This document shows positions 34,003 through 42,654 of a stretch of 64,000 bases of DNA, piece after piece; within the stretch, counting starts at the first letter, position 1; each line of letters opens with the position of its first letter. The position numbers and the translations under genes were made by a program. The stretch covers positions 1-64,000 of the forward strand of contig JAIOPP010000109.1 of the NCBI GenBank assembly GCA_021413845.1, written 5' to 3'. This DNA comes from Planctomycetia bacterium. GTDB lineage: Bacteria; Planctomycetota; Planctomycetia; Pirellulales; PNKZ01. The notes under the pieces are model-generated. The model worked only from the letters and a program-made list of their open reading frames with translations. It was not told the DNA's origin and did not search any database.

Positions 34003-35292
34003 TCAGAGCGCGGGCGTGCCGCCGATCCGGTCGATTCCCATGAACTTCCGCAGCACCTCGGGCACCAAGATCGTGCCGTCGGCCTGTTGGTAGTTCTCCA
34101 TAACCGCGATGATCGCGCGGCTTAGCGCCACGGCCGTGCCGTTCAGCGTGTGGACGAAGTGCGTCCCCTTCTCACCTTTCTTGCGATAGCGAATCGCGAG
34201 GCGGCGCGATTGGTAGTCAGTGCAATTGCTGGTGCTGGTGACTTCGCCGTACTCGCCTCCCTTGCCTCGGCCCGGCATCCAAGCTTCCAGGTCGTACTTG
34301 CGATAAGCCGGTCCGCCGAGATCGCCGGTCGCGGTATCGACGACGCGGTAGGCAATGCCGAGACCATCGAAGATGCGGCATTCGAGTTCGCAGAAGTATT
34401 CGAGCATCGCGTCGCTTTGGTCGGGCAGCGTGAAGGCGAACATCTCGACCTTCGTAAACTGATGCACGCGATACAGCCCGCGCGAGGCGCGACCGCCGGC
34501 GCCGGCTTCGGTTCGGTAGCAATGGCTGATGCCGCACATCTTCAGCGGAAAGATTTCTTCGTCGAGAATCTGATCGGCAAGATAACCGCCGAGCGTAATC
34601 TCGGCCGTCGCGACGAGGCTCAAGTCGCTGTCGGCGATGCTGTAGATCTGCGTCTCCGGCCCACGCGGGATGTAGCCGGTGCCGTGGAGGACTTCGTTGC
34701 GGGCCAGATCGGGCGTGATCATCGGCGTGAAGCCTTCGCCCATCAGCAGTTGAATCGCGTATTGCTGGAGTGCGAGTTCCAACAGCACCGCTTCGTTCTT
34801 AAGAAAATAGAAGCCGTGGCCGGTCGTTTTCGCGCCGGCCTCAAAGTCGATGAGGTCGAGCTTTTCGCCGAGCACGACATGGTCGAGCGGCGTGAAGTCC
34901 AACGTCGGGGGCTCGTGCGCGCCGTGGCGGACGACGAGGTTCGCCTGATCGTCGCCTCCGATCGGAGCGGCAGGGTGCGACATATTGGGGATCGAGCGTT
35001 GCAGCGTGTCGACCTCGGCTTCGAGCGTCGCCATGTCGGTCTCGGCGGCGGTGATGCGGTCGCGGAGTTGTCGCCCTTCGGCCTTGAGGAGCTCTCGCTC
35101 GGTCGGCGAAGCCTTGCCGATCTTGCCGGCGGTCTCGTTGGCTTGGCGCTTTAGTTCGTCGATCTCTTGTTGCATCCGGCGGCGCTTCGCTTCGATTTCC
35201 ACGAAGCGATCGATATCGGCCTTGGAGTTGCGGCGCGCGCAGTTCTCTTTAACGGCGGCGGCGTTTTCGACGATGTATTTGCGATCGAGCAT
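34003..35292 (-). CDS. serS: Seryl-tRNA synthetase
   Basis: Class II aminoacyl-tRNA synthetase charging tRNA-Ser (and tRNA-Sec where present), 429 residues. N-terminal coiled-coil arm (about residues 25-110: KADIDRFVEIEAKRRRMQQEIDELKRQANETAGKI). The catalytic core carries motif 2 around CGISHCYRTEAGAGGRASRGLYRVHQFTKVEMF and the serine-binding region GTGYIPRG. Motif 3 is in LNGTAVALSRAIIAVMENYQ. The C-terminal EVLRKFMG is standard. Its start at 35292 is followed downstream on the forward side by the word-like repeat at 35300, and it is apart from the M20 gene on the same strand. Confidence 0.97.
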   Translation of the reverse strand: MLDRKYIVENAAAVKENCARRNSKADIDRFVEIEAKRRRMQQEIDELKRQANETAGKIGKASPTERELLKAEGRQLRDRITAAETDMATLEAEVDTLQRSIPNMSHPAAPIGGDDQANLVVRHGAHEPPTLDFTPLDHVVLGEKLDLIDFEAGAKTTGHGFYFLKNEAVLLELALQQYAIQLLMGEGFTPMITPDLARNEVLHGTGYIPRGPETQIYSIADSDLSLVATAEITLGGYLADQILDEEIFPLKMCGISHCYRTEAGAGGRASRGLYRVHQFTKVEMFAFTLPDQSDAMLEYFCELECRIFDGLGIAYRVVDTATGDLGGPAYRKYDLEAWMPGRGKGGEYGEVTSTSNCTDYQSRRLAIRYRKKGEKGTHFVHTLNGTAVALSRAIIAVMENYQQADGTILVPEVLRKFMGIDRIGGTPAL

Positions 35293-35299
35293 GGCGAGG

Positions 35300-35368
35300 A
35301 AACCAGAAACTAGAAGCTAGAAACCAGAAAAAACAAACTACGAACAATGAACCACGAACTACGAACTC
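35300..35368. repeat. AACTAGAAACCAGAA / CACGAACTACGAA low-complexity words
   Basis: The gap between serS and the dipeptidase is built of near-repeats of AACCAGAAACTAGAAGCTAGAAACC and AACTACGAACAATGAACCACGAACTACGAAC. The sequence is A-rich on the forward strand and not coding. It is one of several word-like intergenic repeats in this window. Confidence 0.7.
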
Positions 35369-36738
35369 TTCTTCATCTTCCCGAGCTCGTCCCAGAGCGC
35401 TGCGCTCGACTTGATTCCTCGATGGAAATCGGCGAGGCAGAACTTTTCGTTCGGGCTATGCGTGTTGTCGTCGTTCAAGCCCCAACCAAGCAGTAGGGTA
35501 TCGATTCCCAATTGATCGTGGAAGGTCGAGACGACGGGGATCGAACCCCCTTCGCGAATAAACACCGGCTTCGTGCCGAAGCCCCGCTCGATCGCACGAA
35601 CGGCCGACGAGATATAGGGGCTCTCCGGATCGACGACGATCCCTCGTCCACCGTGATACGTGATCAGCTCCCTCTTCACCCCTGCCGGCAACTTCTCGGC
35701 GAGCAGCTTACGCAACGAGTCGGCGATCTTCGCCGGGTCTTGATTCGGAACGAGCCGGAAACTGAACTTCGCCGAAGCGCGAGCCGGCAAGACCGTCTTC
35801 GCCCCTTCGCCTTGGTAGCCGCTGGTGAGGCCGTTGATGTCGAACGTCGGGCGGGCGCTGCGCCGCTCGAGATTCGTGAAGCCCGCTTCTCCGTGCAAAG
35901 CATCGACGCCGATCGAGGCCATGAATTCCGTTTCATCATACGGCAGGTCGGCGTATTGCTTTCGTTCCGCAGGCCGTAAGGGAACGACATCGTCGTAGAA
36001 GCCCGGGAGCTGGATCCGGCCGTCGACATCGACCAAGCCGGCGAGCAGCTTCACCAGCGCTCCGGCAGGGTTCACGACCGCGCCGCCGAAGACACCGGAA
36101 TGCAAGTCGCGGTCGGGGCCTTGCAGGATCAGCTCGAAGTAAGCGATGCCGCGCAGGCCGTAGGTGATGGCCGGCATGCCGGGCCCGAATTGCGAGGTGT
36201 CGCTCACGACGCACACGTCGGACTTGAGCTTCGCTTGGTTGCTCTTAATGAATTCTCCGAGGTGTTCGCTGCCGACTTCTTCTTCCCCCTCGATCACATA
36301 TTTCAAATTCACCGGCAACTTGCCGACCGTCTTGAGCCACGCCTCGGCGCTTTTGATGTGCGTGAACATCTGACCCTTGTCGTCGGTAGCGCCGCGCGCG
36401 TAGAGATTGCCGTCGCGGCGGGTCGGCTCGAACGGGGGCGTGTGCCAGAGATTGAGGGGGTCCGGCGGTTGCACATCGTAGTGACCATATACGAGCACGG
36501 TCGGTGCGCCGGGCGCCTGGCAATGTTCGGCGTAAACGATCGGATGGCCGGCCGTTTCGCACATTTCGGTCGCCATGCCGAGCCCTCGAAACTGCGCAGC
36601 GACCCATTCGGCCGCGCGGCGAACGTCGGGTTTGCGCGTGCTATCGGCACTGACGCTCGGAATTCGCAGCAGTTCGCATAGCTCGTCTTCGAAACGGCCG
36701 GCATGGCCCGAAAGATAGTCGTCGATCGCGGTCGACAT
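35359..36738 (-). CDS. M20-family dipeptidase
   Basis: Zinc-dependent M20 peptidase of the dipeptidase/CNDP type, 459 residues. Metal-binding blocks are VLVYGHYDVQPPDP (His and Asp), GNLYARGATDDKGQMFTHIKSAEAWL (metal Asp in the family's ATDDKG), and GEEEVGSEHL (catalytic Glu and metal Glu). It then has a dimerisation lid domain and the C-terminal metal His in FIREGGSIPVVSTFHDQLG...GWGLNDDNTHSPNEKF. The cytoplasmic form has no signal peptide. The start at ATG 36738 is divergent from clpS with a 117-base gap. An in-frame extension to 37155 overlaps clpS and is rejected. Confidence 0.93.
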   Translation of the reverse strand: MSTAIDDYLSGHAGRFEDELCELLRIPSVSADSTRKPDVRRAAEWVAAQFRGLGMATEMCETAGHPIVYAEHCQAPGAPTVLVYGHYDVQPPDPLNLWHTPPFEPTRRDGNLYARGATDDKGQMFTHIKSAEAWLKTVGKLPVNLKYVIEGEEEVGSEHLGEFIKSNQAKLKSDVCVVSDTSQFGPGMPAITYGLRGIAYFELILQGPDRDLHSGVFGGAVVNPAGALVKLLAGLVDVDGRIQLPGFYDDVVPLRPAERKQYADLPYDETEFMASIGVDALHGEAGFTNLERRSARPTFDINGLTSGYQGEGAKTVLPARASAKFSFRLVPNQDPAKIADSLRKLLAEKLPAGVKRELITYHGGRGIVVDPESPYISSAVRAIERGFGTKPVFIREGGSIPVVSTFHDQLGIDTLLLGWGLNDDNTHSPNEKFCLADFHRGIKSSAALWDELGKMKKSS

Positions 36739-36855
36739 GCTCCGACTCCGGAATTTGCGGGAAACGAAGCGGCCTAATATAATGACTTCTCGCGTCTTCG
36801 GCCATGTTCGTTCGGTTGCGCTCCTGGGAGTCTCCACTTGTCGTCCGGTGTCGCT

Positions 36856-37257
36856 ATGTTGCGGAATAGGATCGTGGCGTCGGATGCGGCCGTGGCGACG
36901 CCCGAGGTCGCCGAGCCTGCGGTGGAAGAAGTCCCTCAAGCCGCTCCGCACCAAGCGGTCGACGAAAAGAAGCCGCGGCCGAAGCGGCAGCCACGCTACC
37001 ATGTCGTCCTGTGGAACGACGACGACCATAGCTACGGCTACGTGATGACGATGCTGCAGGAGCTGTTCGGCCATCCGCTCGAGAAAGGTTTTCAACTCGC
37101 GAAGGAAGTCGATGTCGCGGGGAAAGCGATCGTGCTGACGACGACGATGGAGCACGCCGAACTCAAACGGGACCAGATCAAGGCGTACGGCAAAGATCCC
37201 GACATTCGTGCCTGCAAAGGCTCGATGTCGTCGTCGATCGAACCGGCGCCGGAGTAA
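36856..37257 (+). CDS. clpS: ClpS-family Clp protease adaptor, variant
   Basis: Adaptor protein delivering N-degron substrates to ClpAP; 133 residues from ATG 36856. The N-terminal 35 residues are a disordered Ala/Glu/Pro stretch. The core starts RYHVVLWNDDDHSYGYVMTMLQELFG, keeping the Asn-Asp pair that binds the substrate alpha-amino group. In place of the usual VHxxG, with the specificity histidine, it has EVDVAGKAI, so Asp replaces that His. The last helix (AELKRDQIKAYG) and a C-terminal tail follow. Changed or lost N-degron preference is likely. A start at TTG 36838 would add six residues. Confidence 0.85.
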   Translation: MLRNRIVASDAAVATPEVAEPAVEEVPQAAPHQAVDEKKPRPKRQPRYHVVLWNDDDHSYGYVMTMLQELFGHPLEKGFQLAKEVDVAGKAIVLTTTMEHAELKRDQIKAYGKDPDIRACKGSMSSSIEPAPE

Positions 37258-37261
37258 AGTG

Positions 37262-37360
37262 AAAAGTCAGAATGCAAAAGGCAAAACGGGCCGGAGCATT
37301 CCGACTCGTGTAGTGTCTCCCTTTCCGAACTTTTGCATTTTGCATTTCTACTTCTGACTT
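37262..37360. repeat. Imperfect inverted repeat with TTTTGCAT words before mtaB
   Basis: AAGTCAGAATGCAAAAGGCAAAA (37264-37286) faces TTTTGCATTTTGCATTTC...TCTGACTT (37331-37360). The outer 8 bases (AAGTCAGA/TCTGACTT) and inner ATGCAAAA/TTTTGCAT pair. It lies immediately upstream of mtaB and ends nine bases before its ATG. Confidence 0.6.
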
Positions 37361-37368
37361 AATCTTCC

Positions 37369-38661
37369 ATGCCATCTCTCCGCACCGCGACTCTCGGTTG
37401 TCGCGTGAATCAATACGAGACGGAGTACGTGCGGCAGGGGCTCGAGCAAGTGGGTTTTCACGACGCCGCCGAAGGGGAAGCGGCCGATGTCTGCATCGTC
37501 AACACCTGCACGGTGACCAACGAAGGAGACTCCAAGAGCCGGCACACGATCCGCCTGCTCGCCAAGCAAAACCCGCAAGCGCGAATCGTCGTGATGGGTT
37601 GCTACGCCACACGGGCACCCGACGAAGTCGCGGCACTGCCGGGCGTGGCCGAAGTCGTGACGGACAAGCGTGAGCTGCCCGACCTGCTCGGCCGCTTCGG
37701 CGTCGTCGACATTCCGACCGGAATCTCGCGCTTCGATTCGCGTCAACGGGCCTATGTGAAAGTGCAAGACGGCTGCATGCTCAGCTGCACGTTTTGTATC
37801 ATCCCCAGCGTTCGGCCCGGGCTGCGCAGCCGCGAGCCGCAGCACATCGTCGACGAGGTGCGCAAGCTCGTCGCGCATGGGCATCGTGAGATCGTGCTCA
37901 CGGGAATTCATCTCGGGCACTACGGCGTCGATCGCAACCAAGGGCTCGCGAAACAAAATTGGGTTCGGCTTTCGCATCTGCTCGAGCGCTTGGTCGAGGT
38001 CGACGACGATTTTCGTATCCGGCTTTCCAGCATCGAAGCGACCGAAGTTACGCGCGAACTGATCGCAGTAATGGCGCGGCACCCGGAGCGGATCTGCCCG
38101 CACTTGCATGTCTCGATGCAAAGCGGCAGCGACGGCGTGCTGCGACGAATGCAACGCCGCTGGGGGGCGCAGCGGTTTCTCGATCGTTGCCGGCTCGTGC
38201 AAGGCTCGCTCGACCAGCCGGCGCTGACGACCGATGTAATCGTCGGTTTCCCAGGCGAGACCGACGCGGAATTCAACGAGACGCTCCGCCTTTGCGACGA
38301 CCTCGGCTTCTCGAAGATCCATGTGTTTCCGTTCAGCCCGCGGCGCGGAACTCCGGCGGCGACGATGCCTGCTCAAGTATCGCCCGAGGTGAAGAGTCGC
38401 CGGGTCGAGCAGTTGCAAACGCTCGCCGGCGAGTGGCGCGACCGCTACTATCGCTCGCTCGCCGGACGCCGCCTGCAGGTGCTCGTCGAAGGCCGGCTGA
38501 CCGAGCGGCCGACGGTAGCTGCCGGCACCGCTTGCCGTTATGCGCAAGTCGAGATCGCGCAAGCAGAGAACGAAACTTCGCCCGCACGCAGCTCGCTCGT
38601 CGAGATCACGGCGGGCGAAGTCGTCGCAGGGCGGATCGTCGGACGGCTGGTTTCAAAGTAG
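37369..38661 (+). CDS. mtaB: tRNA t6A37 methylthiotransferase MtaB
   Basis: Radical-SAM enzyme converting t6A37 to ms2t6A in ANN-decoding tRNAs, 430 residues. UPF0004 N-terminal domain: TLGCRVNQYETE with the first cluster Cys, VNTCTVTNEGDSKSRHTIR and VVMGCYATRAPDEV. Radical-SAM CxxxCxxC is CMLSCTFCIIPSVRP. The family SSIEATEV, HLHVSMQSGSDGVLRRMQRR and DVIVGFPGETDAEFNET blocks are present, and a C-terminal TRAM-like domain ends at VAGRIVGRLV. The CRVNQYE form separates it from MiaB. It is monocistronic; the 3' side is the palindromic element at 38658. Confidence 0.93.
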   Translation: MPSLRTATLGCRVNQYETEYVRQGLEQVGFHDAAEGEAADVCIVNTCTVTNEGDSKSRHTIRLLAKQNPQARIVVMGCYATRAPDEVAALPGVAEVVTDKRELPDLLGRFGVVDIPTGISRFDSRQRAYVKVQDGCMLSCTFCIIPSVRPGLRSREPQHIVDEVRKLVAHGHREIVLTGIHLGHYGVDRNQGLAKQNWVRLSHLLERLVEVDDDFRIRLSSIEATEVTRELIAVMARHPERICPHLHVSMQSGSDGVLRRMQRRWGAQRFLDRCRLVQGSLDQPALTTDVIVGFPGETDAEFNETLRLCDDLGFSKIHVFPFSPRRGTPAATMPAQVSPEVKSRRVEQLQTLAGEWRDRYYRSLAGRRLQVLVEGRLTERPTVAAGTACRYAQVEIAQAENETSPARSSLVEITAGEVVAGRIVGRLVSK

Positions 38662-38767
38662 CAGGCACGTTCCACGTGCCGTAGCCACGGTCGACTCGAA
38701 ACGACCGAAGCCGACACCATCTCCGAACGACGCATGCGGCGGACGGCACGTGGAACGTGCCTGCTAC
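38658..38767. repeat. 110-bp inverted repeat with nested GGCACGT hairpins
   Basis: The arms GTAGCAGGCACGTTCCACGT... (38658-38682) and its perfect reverse complement at 38743-38767 are 25 bases long. Each arm is itself a small palindrome, GGCACGT-TCC-ACGTGCC. The 60-base middle (ACGGTCGACTCGAAACGACC...) has no gene. The left arm overlaps the last codon and stop of mtaB (38658-38661), so the element has inserted at, or grown from, the gene end. Confidence 0.8.
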
Positions 38768-38908
38768 GGAATCGGCCCGCCGACATCGCAACTCGATCTA
38801 GCCGCTCTCTGGGCTAGCCGCTCTCGGGGGCATTTGCTATTGTCCCGCCCCAAGCCGGTCGGCTCCGATCGGCGAGCTTCTCTTTTTCGCTCCTGTCGGA
38901 ACTCCGCC

Positions 38909-40063
38909 ATGCTGCGCTCTCGCTTCGCTTCGCTCTTAGTCGTCGGCTTTTCGTTCGTCGCGGCTTTCCATGTCGCTGCGGCTCCCGTGCGAGCGCAGTC
39001 GCCGCTGGATCGGCTGTCGCTGTTCAAGAAGCTCGACACGAATCCGGAGAAAGATTATCCGCTCGCCGAGCAAAACGGCCCGTGGTTGATCCTTTGCTCG
39101 ACGTTCCTCGGCGAAGATGCTCCGACGCAAGCGAAGCAACTCGTGCTCGAACTCCGTCGCGATTTCAAAGTCGCGGCCTACGTGCATCAGAAGAAATGGG
39201 ACTTCAGCGAACCGGTCGCCGGTCGTGGGCTCGACAAATACGGCCGCCCGAAGCAGATGCAACATGCCAACTATCAGAAGCGCGAAGAATATGCCGTGCT
39301 CGTCGGCGACTTCCCGACCGGCGACGATCCCGAAGCGAAACGCGTACTGGAAAAAATTCGCTTTGCGAAGCCGGCGTGTCTCGATCCGGAAAACATCGTG
39401 AAGGCGGGACAAAAGAACGCCCGCGCACTCTCGGGCTGGCGCGCGGCCGCCGCGCAGTTGTCGTCGAAGCCGGCCGATGTGAATCGTCGCGGCCCGATGG
39501 GCAAGGCCTTCATGGTGACCAATCCGATGATCGCCGATGAATACTTCAAGCCGAAGGGAATCGATCCGCTCGTCGAGAAGATGAATGATTCGGTCGAGCA
39601 CGGCTTGTTGAAGTCCGGAGGAAAATACACCGTCAAGGTCGCGACTTTCCAGGGCTCTACGGTCTCGATGCCGAAGGATGTCGAAGCGATCGAAGCGGGC
39701 CGACAACAATTGAAAAGCCGGCTCGAACAAGCCGCGCTCAACGCTCATCTGCTCACCGTCGCGCTCCGCGCGAAAGGCTACGAGGCGTTCGAGTTCCACG
39801 ATCATGCTTCCAGCATCGTGACGGTCGGCAGCTTCGCGTCGTACGGCACGCCGCGCGCCGACGGCAAGATCGAGATCAATCCCGAGATTCATCAGATCAT
39901 GCAAACTTTCGGCGCCGATCGGAAGCCGGGACCGGACGGCCGAACGAAGTTCGAGCCGCAGAGCTTGGTCGGCCTGCAGTTCGACGTGCAACCGACGACG
40001 GTCGAAGTGCCGCAACGCACGATCTCGTCCGCCTACGATCGCTCGCGCGTCAGCCAACGCTGA
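38909..40063 (+). CDS. Exported protein with two SPOR-like halves
   Basis: A 384-residue protein with a signal peptide (SLLVVGFSFVAAFHVAAAPVRAQ). Two regions have the look of SPOR/peptidoglycan-binding folds. Residues 58-150 hold PWLILCSTFLGEDAPTQAKQLVLELR, FKVAAYVHQKKWD and EYAVLVGDFPTGDDPEAKRVLEKIR. Residues 239-315 hold KYTVKVATFQGSTV, LTVALRAKGYEAFEFHDHASSIVTVGSFAS. The pattern of beta strand, helix with Ala, beta strand and VGSF/VGDF is characteristic, but only a structural comparison would prove it. The region between is low in motifs. The start follows the palindromic element at 38658 and ATG 38909 begins a clean signal peptide. It could have a role at the cell envelope. Confidence 0.62.
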   Translation: MLRSRFASLLVVGFSFVAAFHVAAAPVRAQSPLDRLSLFKKLDTNPEKDYPLAEQNGPWLILCSTFLGEDAPTQAKQLVLELRRDFKVAAYVHQKKWDFSEPVAGRGLDKYGRPKQMQHANYQKREEYAVLVGDFPTGDDPEAKRVLEKIRFAKPACLDPENIVKAGQKNARALSGWRAAAAQLSSKPADVNRRGPMGKAFMVTNPMIADEYFKPKGIDPLVEKMNDSVEHGLLKSGGKYTVKVATFQGSTVSMPKDVEAIEAGRQQLKSRLEQAALNAHLLTVALRAKGYEAFEFHDHASSIVTVGSFASYGTPRADGKIEINPEIHQIMQTFGADRKPGPDGRTKFEPQSLVGLQFDVQPTTVEVPQRTISSAYDRSRVSQR

Positions 40064-40122
40064 TCGTCCTGCCGGATCAGCGACGATTGCCCATCGCGAG
40101 CGGCCCCGGTATCTTGGGCCGG

Positions 40123-40740
40123 ATGAATCCTACGCTCGTCATCGGCACCGGTAATCGCAAGAAGGGTCGCGAACTCGCGGAGCTCGTCGCGCCGCTCGGG
40201 CTCGAAGTGCGCACGCTCGCCGACTTCGCCGACGTTCCCACGGTCGAAGAAACCGGCCGGACCTTCGCCGACAACGCCGCACTGAAGGCGATCGGCTACG
40301 CCACGCAACTGCAAGCCTGGGTCTTAGCCGACGACTCAGGCCTGTGCGTCGATCGACTCGGCGGAATGCCGGGGGTCGACTCGGCTCTCTATGCGGGCAA
40401 GCACGGCGACGATGAAGCGAATAACGACAAGCTGCTGCGCGAGCTCAGCGGCGTGGCGATTGAAGATCGCACGGCGTATTACGTGTGTCACGTCGTACTC
40501 GCCGATCCGCGCGGAGCGGTGCGCTTTCGCACCGAAGACTACTGCCGCGGTCGGATCCTCGAAGCACGGACCGGCTCCGGGGGCTTCGGCTACGATCCGC
40601 TGTTCGAAGTCGTCGAATACCATCGCACCTTCGGCTTGATCGGCCCCACGGCGAAAGCCTGCCTCAGTCATCGGGCCCGCGCGATGCGCAAGCTGCTGCC
40701 GGAGTTGAAGCGGCTGTTGGCCGCCGGAGAGTGGACGTAG
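40123..40740 (+). CDS. rdgB: RdgB/HAM1 dITP/XTP pyrophosphatase
   Basis: Non-canonical purine NTP pyrophosphatase that removes dITP, ITP and XTP from the nucleotide pool; 205 residues. Family blocks are IGTGNRKKGREL, EETGRTFADNAALKA, LADDSGLCVDRLGGMPGVDSALYAGKHGDD and GFGYDPLFEV, then HRARAMRKL. The start at ATG 40123 gives the canonical N-terminus; an upstream GTG-like extension is not used. It lies 59 bases downstream of the SPOR-like gene and may be read with it. Confidence 0.95.
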   Translation: MNPTLVIGTGNRKKGRELAELVAPLGLEVRTLADFADVPTVEETGRTFADNAALKAIGYATQLQAWVLADDSGLCVDRLGGMPGVDSALYAGKHGDDEANNDKLLRELSGVAIEDRTAYYVCHVVLADPRGAVRFRTEDYCRGRILEARTGSGGFGYDPLFEVVEYHRTFGLIGPTAKACLSHRARAMRKLLPELKRLLAAGEWT

Positions 40741-40851
40741 ACGGGCATTCGATGTCGGTGTTTCACGGCTGATAACGACGACTGGCATTTCGTCCGGCGA
40801 CGAATGATACTGGATGCTCCATAGCCCCCTAGATTTAGGAGTGCCACGCTC

Positions 40852-42228
40852 ATGTCGGGTCTTCGCTCGCTGCTGATTGCGGGAACTTCTGCGTTCGCGC
40901 TCGTCCTCTCCATGGTCTTCGTTCCTCAAGCGCAAGCGGAAGAGCCCGCCGCCTGGGCCCAAGCGCATCTCGACGAATTCTTCACGCTCTATAAGCACTT
41001 CCATACGCATCCGGAACTTTCGCTGAGCGAGAAAGAAACCGCGGCTCGCGTCGCCGAGGAGTTGCGCGCGGTCGGGGCAACCGTGACGACCGGCATCGGC
41101 GGTCATGGCGTGGTCGCGATCTTGGAGAACGGCCCCGGCCCACGCGTGATGCTCCGCACCGATCTCGACGCGCTCCCGGTCATTGAGAATACCGGCTTGG
41201 TCTATGCTTCGACCGTGAAGACGAAAGACGCCTTGGGGCGCGAGACCGGCGTGATGCACGCCTGCGGACACGACATTCACATGACGAACCTCATCGCCGC
41301 AGCACGCTATATGGCCGCGCATAAAGATCGCTGGCGCGGCACCATCATGTTCCTCGGCCAACCCGCGGAAGAGCGCGTCATCGGCGCGAAAGCGATGCTC
41401 GACGACGGGCTATTCACGAAGTTCCCGAAGCCCGATCTCGCGATCGCTTTGCACTGCGATGCCACGCTCGCGGCCGGCTCCGTCGGGCATCGGCCCGGCT
41501 ATATCTTGGCGAACGTCGACACGATCGATGTCGTCGTGCGCGGCCGGGGCGGACACGGGGCGTTCCCGCATACGACGATCGATCCGGTCGTCGTCGCGGC
41601 GCATCTGATCGTCGATCTGCAATCGATCGTGGCGCGCGAAGTGAAGGCGGGACAGCCCGCCGTCATCACGGTCGGCACGATCCACGGCGGCACGAAGAAC
41701 AACATCATCGGCGATAGCTGCAAGCTGGAACTCACCGTCAGAAGCTATTCGCCCGAGGTTCGCAAGCAATTGCTGGAGGGTATTCGCCGCAAGGCCGACG
41801 CCGCAGCCGCCAGCGCAGGCGCCCCGAAACCGACGGTCGAAGTGATCGAAGGAACGCCCGCGACCTTCAACGACGCCGACCTCAACGCCAAGCTCGCCGC
41901 GACATTCCGACGCGTGCTCGGCGACGCGAAGGTGGTCGACGTAGAAGCCTCGATGGGGGGTGAAGATTTCGGACTCTTCCACTTAGCCGGCGTGCCGAGT
42001 TGCATGTTTCGCCTCGGAACGGTCGATAAACTCCGCATGTCGGGCTACGAACGTTTGCAACAGCAACCTCCTTCGCTTCATTCGGCGTTATACTATCCTG
42101 ACGCCGAGCAAACGCTCGCGACCGGCATCACGGCCACCTGCGCCGCACTGCTCGACTTGATGCCCGCGGGCGGCGGCAAAAACGTTCCGACCGGTAAGAC
42201 CGAACCCGCTCCGAAGACATTGCGCTAG
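40852..42228 (+). CDS. Exported M20 amidohydrolase (IAA-amino acid hydrolase/hippurate hydrolase-like)
   Basis: M20D-type amidohydrolase of 458 residues with an N-terminal signal peptide (SLLIAGTSAFALVLSMVFVPQAQA) that places it outside the cytoplasm. Metal-binding blocks are HTHPELSLSEKETA, LRTDLDALPVIENTG, MHACGHDIHMTNLI (Cys/His/His), QPAEERVIGA (Glu) and LHCDATLAAGSVGHRPGY; the last His is in HSALYYPDAE. Members cleave N-acyl amino acids. The C-terminal proline-rich tail is short. It is followed 19 bases later by a small membrane protein gene. Confidence 0.88.
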   Translation: MSGLRSLLIAGTSAFALVLSMVFVPQAQAEEPAAWAQAHLDEFFTLYKHFHTHPELSLSEKETAARVAEELRAVGATVTTGIGGHGVVAILENGPGPRVMLRTDLDALPVIENTGLVYASTVKTKDALGRETGVMHACGHDIHMTNLIAAARYMAAHKDRWRGTIMFLGQPAEERVIGAKAMLDDGLFTKFPKPDLAIALHCDATLAAGSVGHRPGYILANVDTIDVVVRGRGGHGAFPHTTIDPVVVAAHLIVDLQSIVAREVKAGQPAVITVGTIHGGTKNNIIGDSCKLELTVRSYSPEVRKQLLEGIRRKADAAAASAGAPKPTVEVIEGTPATFNDADLNAKLAATFRRVLGDAKVVDVEASMGGEDFGLFHLAGVPSCMFRLGTVDKLRMSGYERLQQQPPSLHSALYYPDAEQTLATGITATCAALLDLMPAGGGKNVPTGKTEPAPKTLR

Positions 42229-42246
42229 TCGCGCACGCGAACGGCT

Positions 42247-42654
42247 ATGAGAACTCGACGCAACTATATCTTCGCTTGGCTCGGCTACTTCGTGGCGCTC
42301 GCTGTTGCGCTGTATGGAATGACCGAGGCTCGCAAATGGGCGATGGTCGAGCTCGACACGCCCGAAGCACGGGCCCGACAACATGAATGGCAAATGGAAG
42401 CGAAGCTTCAGAGCGAAGGGAAGGGACCCGTTCGCCGTCGGCCGGTGAAGGCCGGCGAACCGCCGATGCTCATCTTGCTGCGCGACCACTTCGGCGCGGC
42501 CGCGGTAACGAATCTCATCGCGGTGACGGTCTTCTACTGGTTCCTCACGTTCGTCATTCGGGGCGCGCTGCAAGCGAAGCAGCGTTCCGACCGGCCGTCG
42601 GATGCCGAACGTGCTGCGGAACTACTCGCGCGAAGCTCGGAGTCGCCACGATGA
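42247..42654 (+). CDS. Small membrane protein with two helices, function unknown
   Basis: A 135-residue protein. The first hydrophobic stretch is at residues 8-26 (IFAWLGYFVALAVALYGM) and the second near 92-110 (AVTNLIAVTVFYWFLTFVI). The loop between them is charged (EARKWAMVELDTPEARARQHEWQMEAKL). It stops in an ATGA overlap with the next gene, so the two are coupled. I see no known family. Confidence 0.6.
   Translation: MRTRRNYIFAWLGYFVALAVALYGMTEARKWAMVELDTPEARARQHEWQMEAKLQSEGKGPVRRRPVKAGEPPMLILLRDHFGAAAVTNLIAVTVFYWFLTFVIRGALQAKQRSDRPSDAERAAELLARSSESPR

Noticed and set aside
35300-35368. CRISPR-like array in the serS-dipeptidase gap
   Set aside because: Units are short, degenerate and lack regular spacers; no cas genes are in the window.
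36838-36855. TTG start for clpS at 36838
   Set aside because: ATG 36856 is a better start codon and only six residues differ; kept as an alternative.
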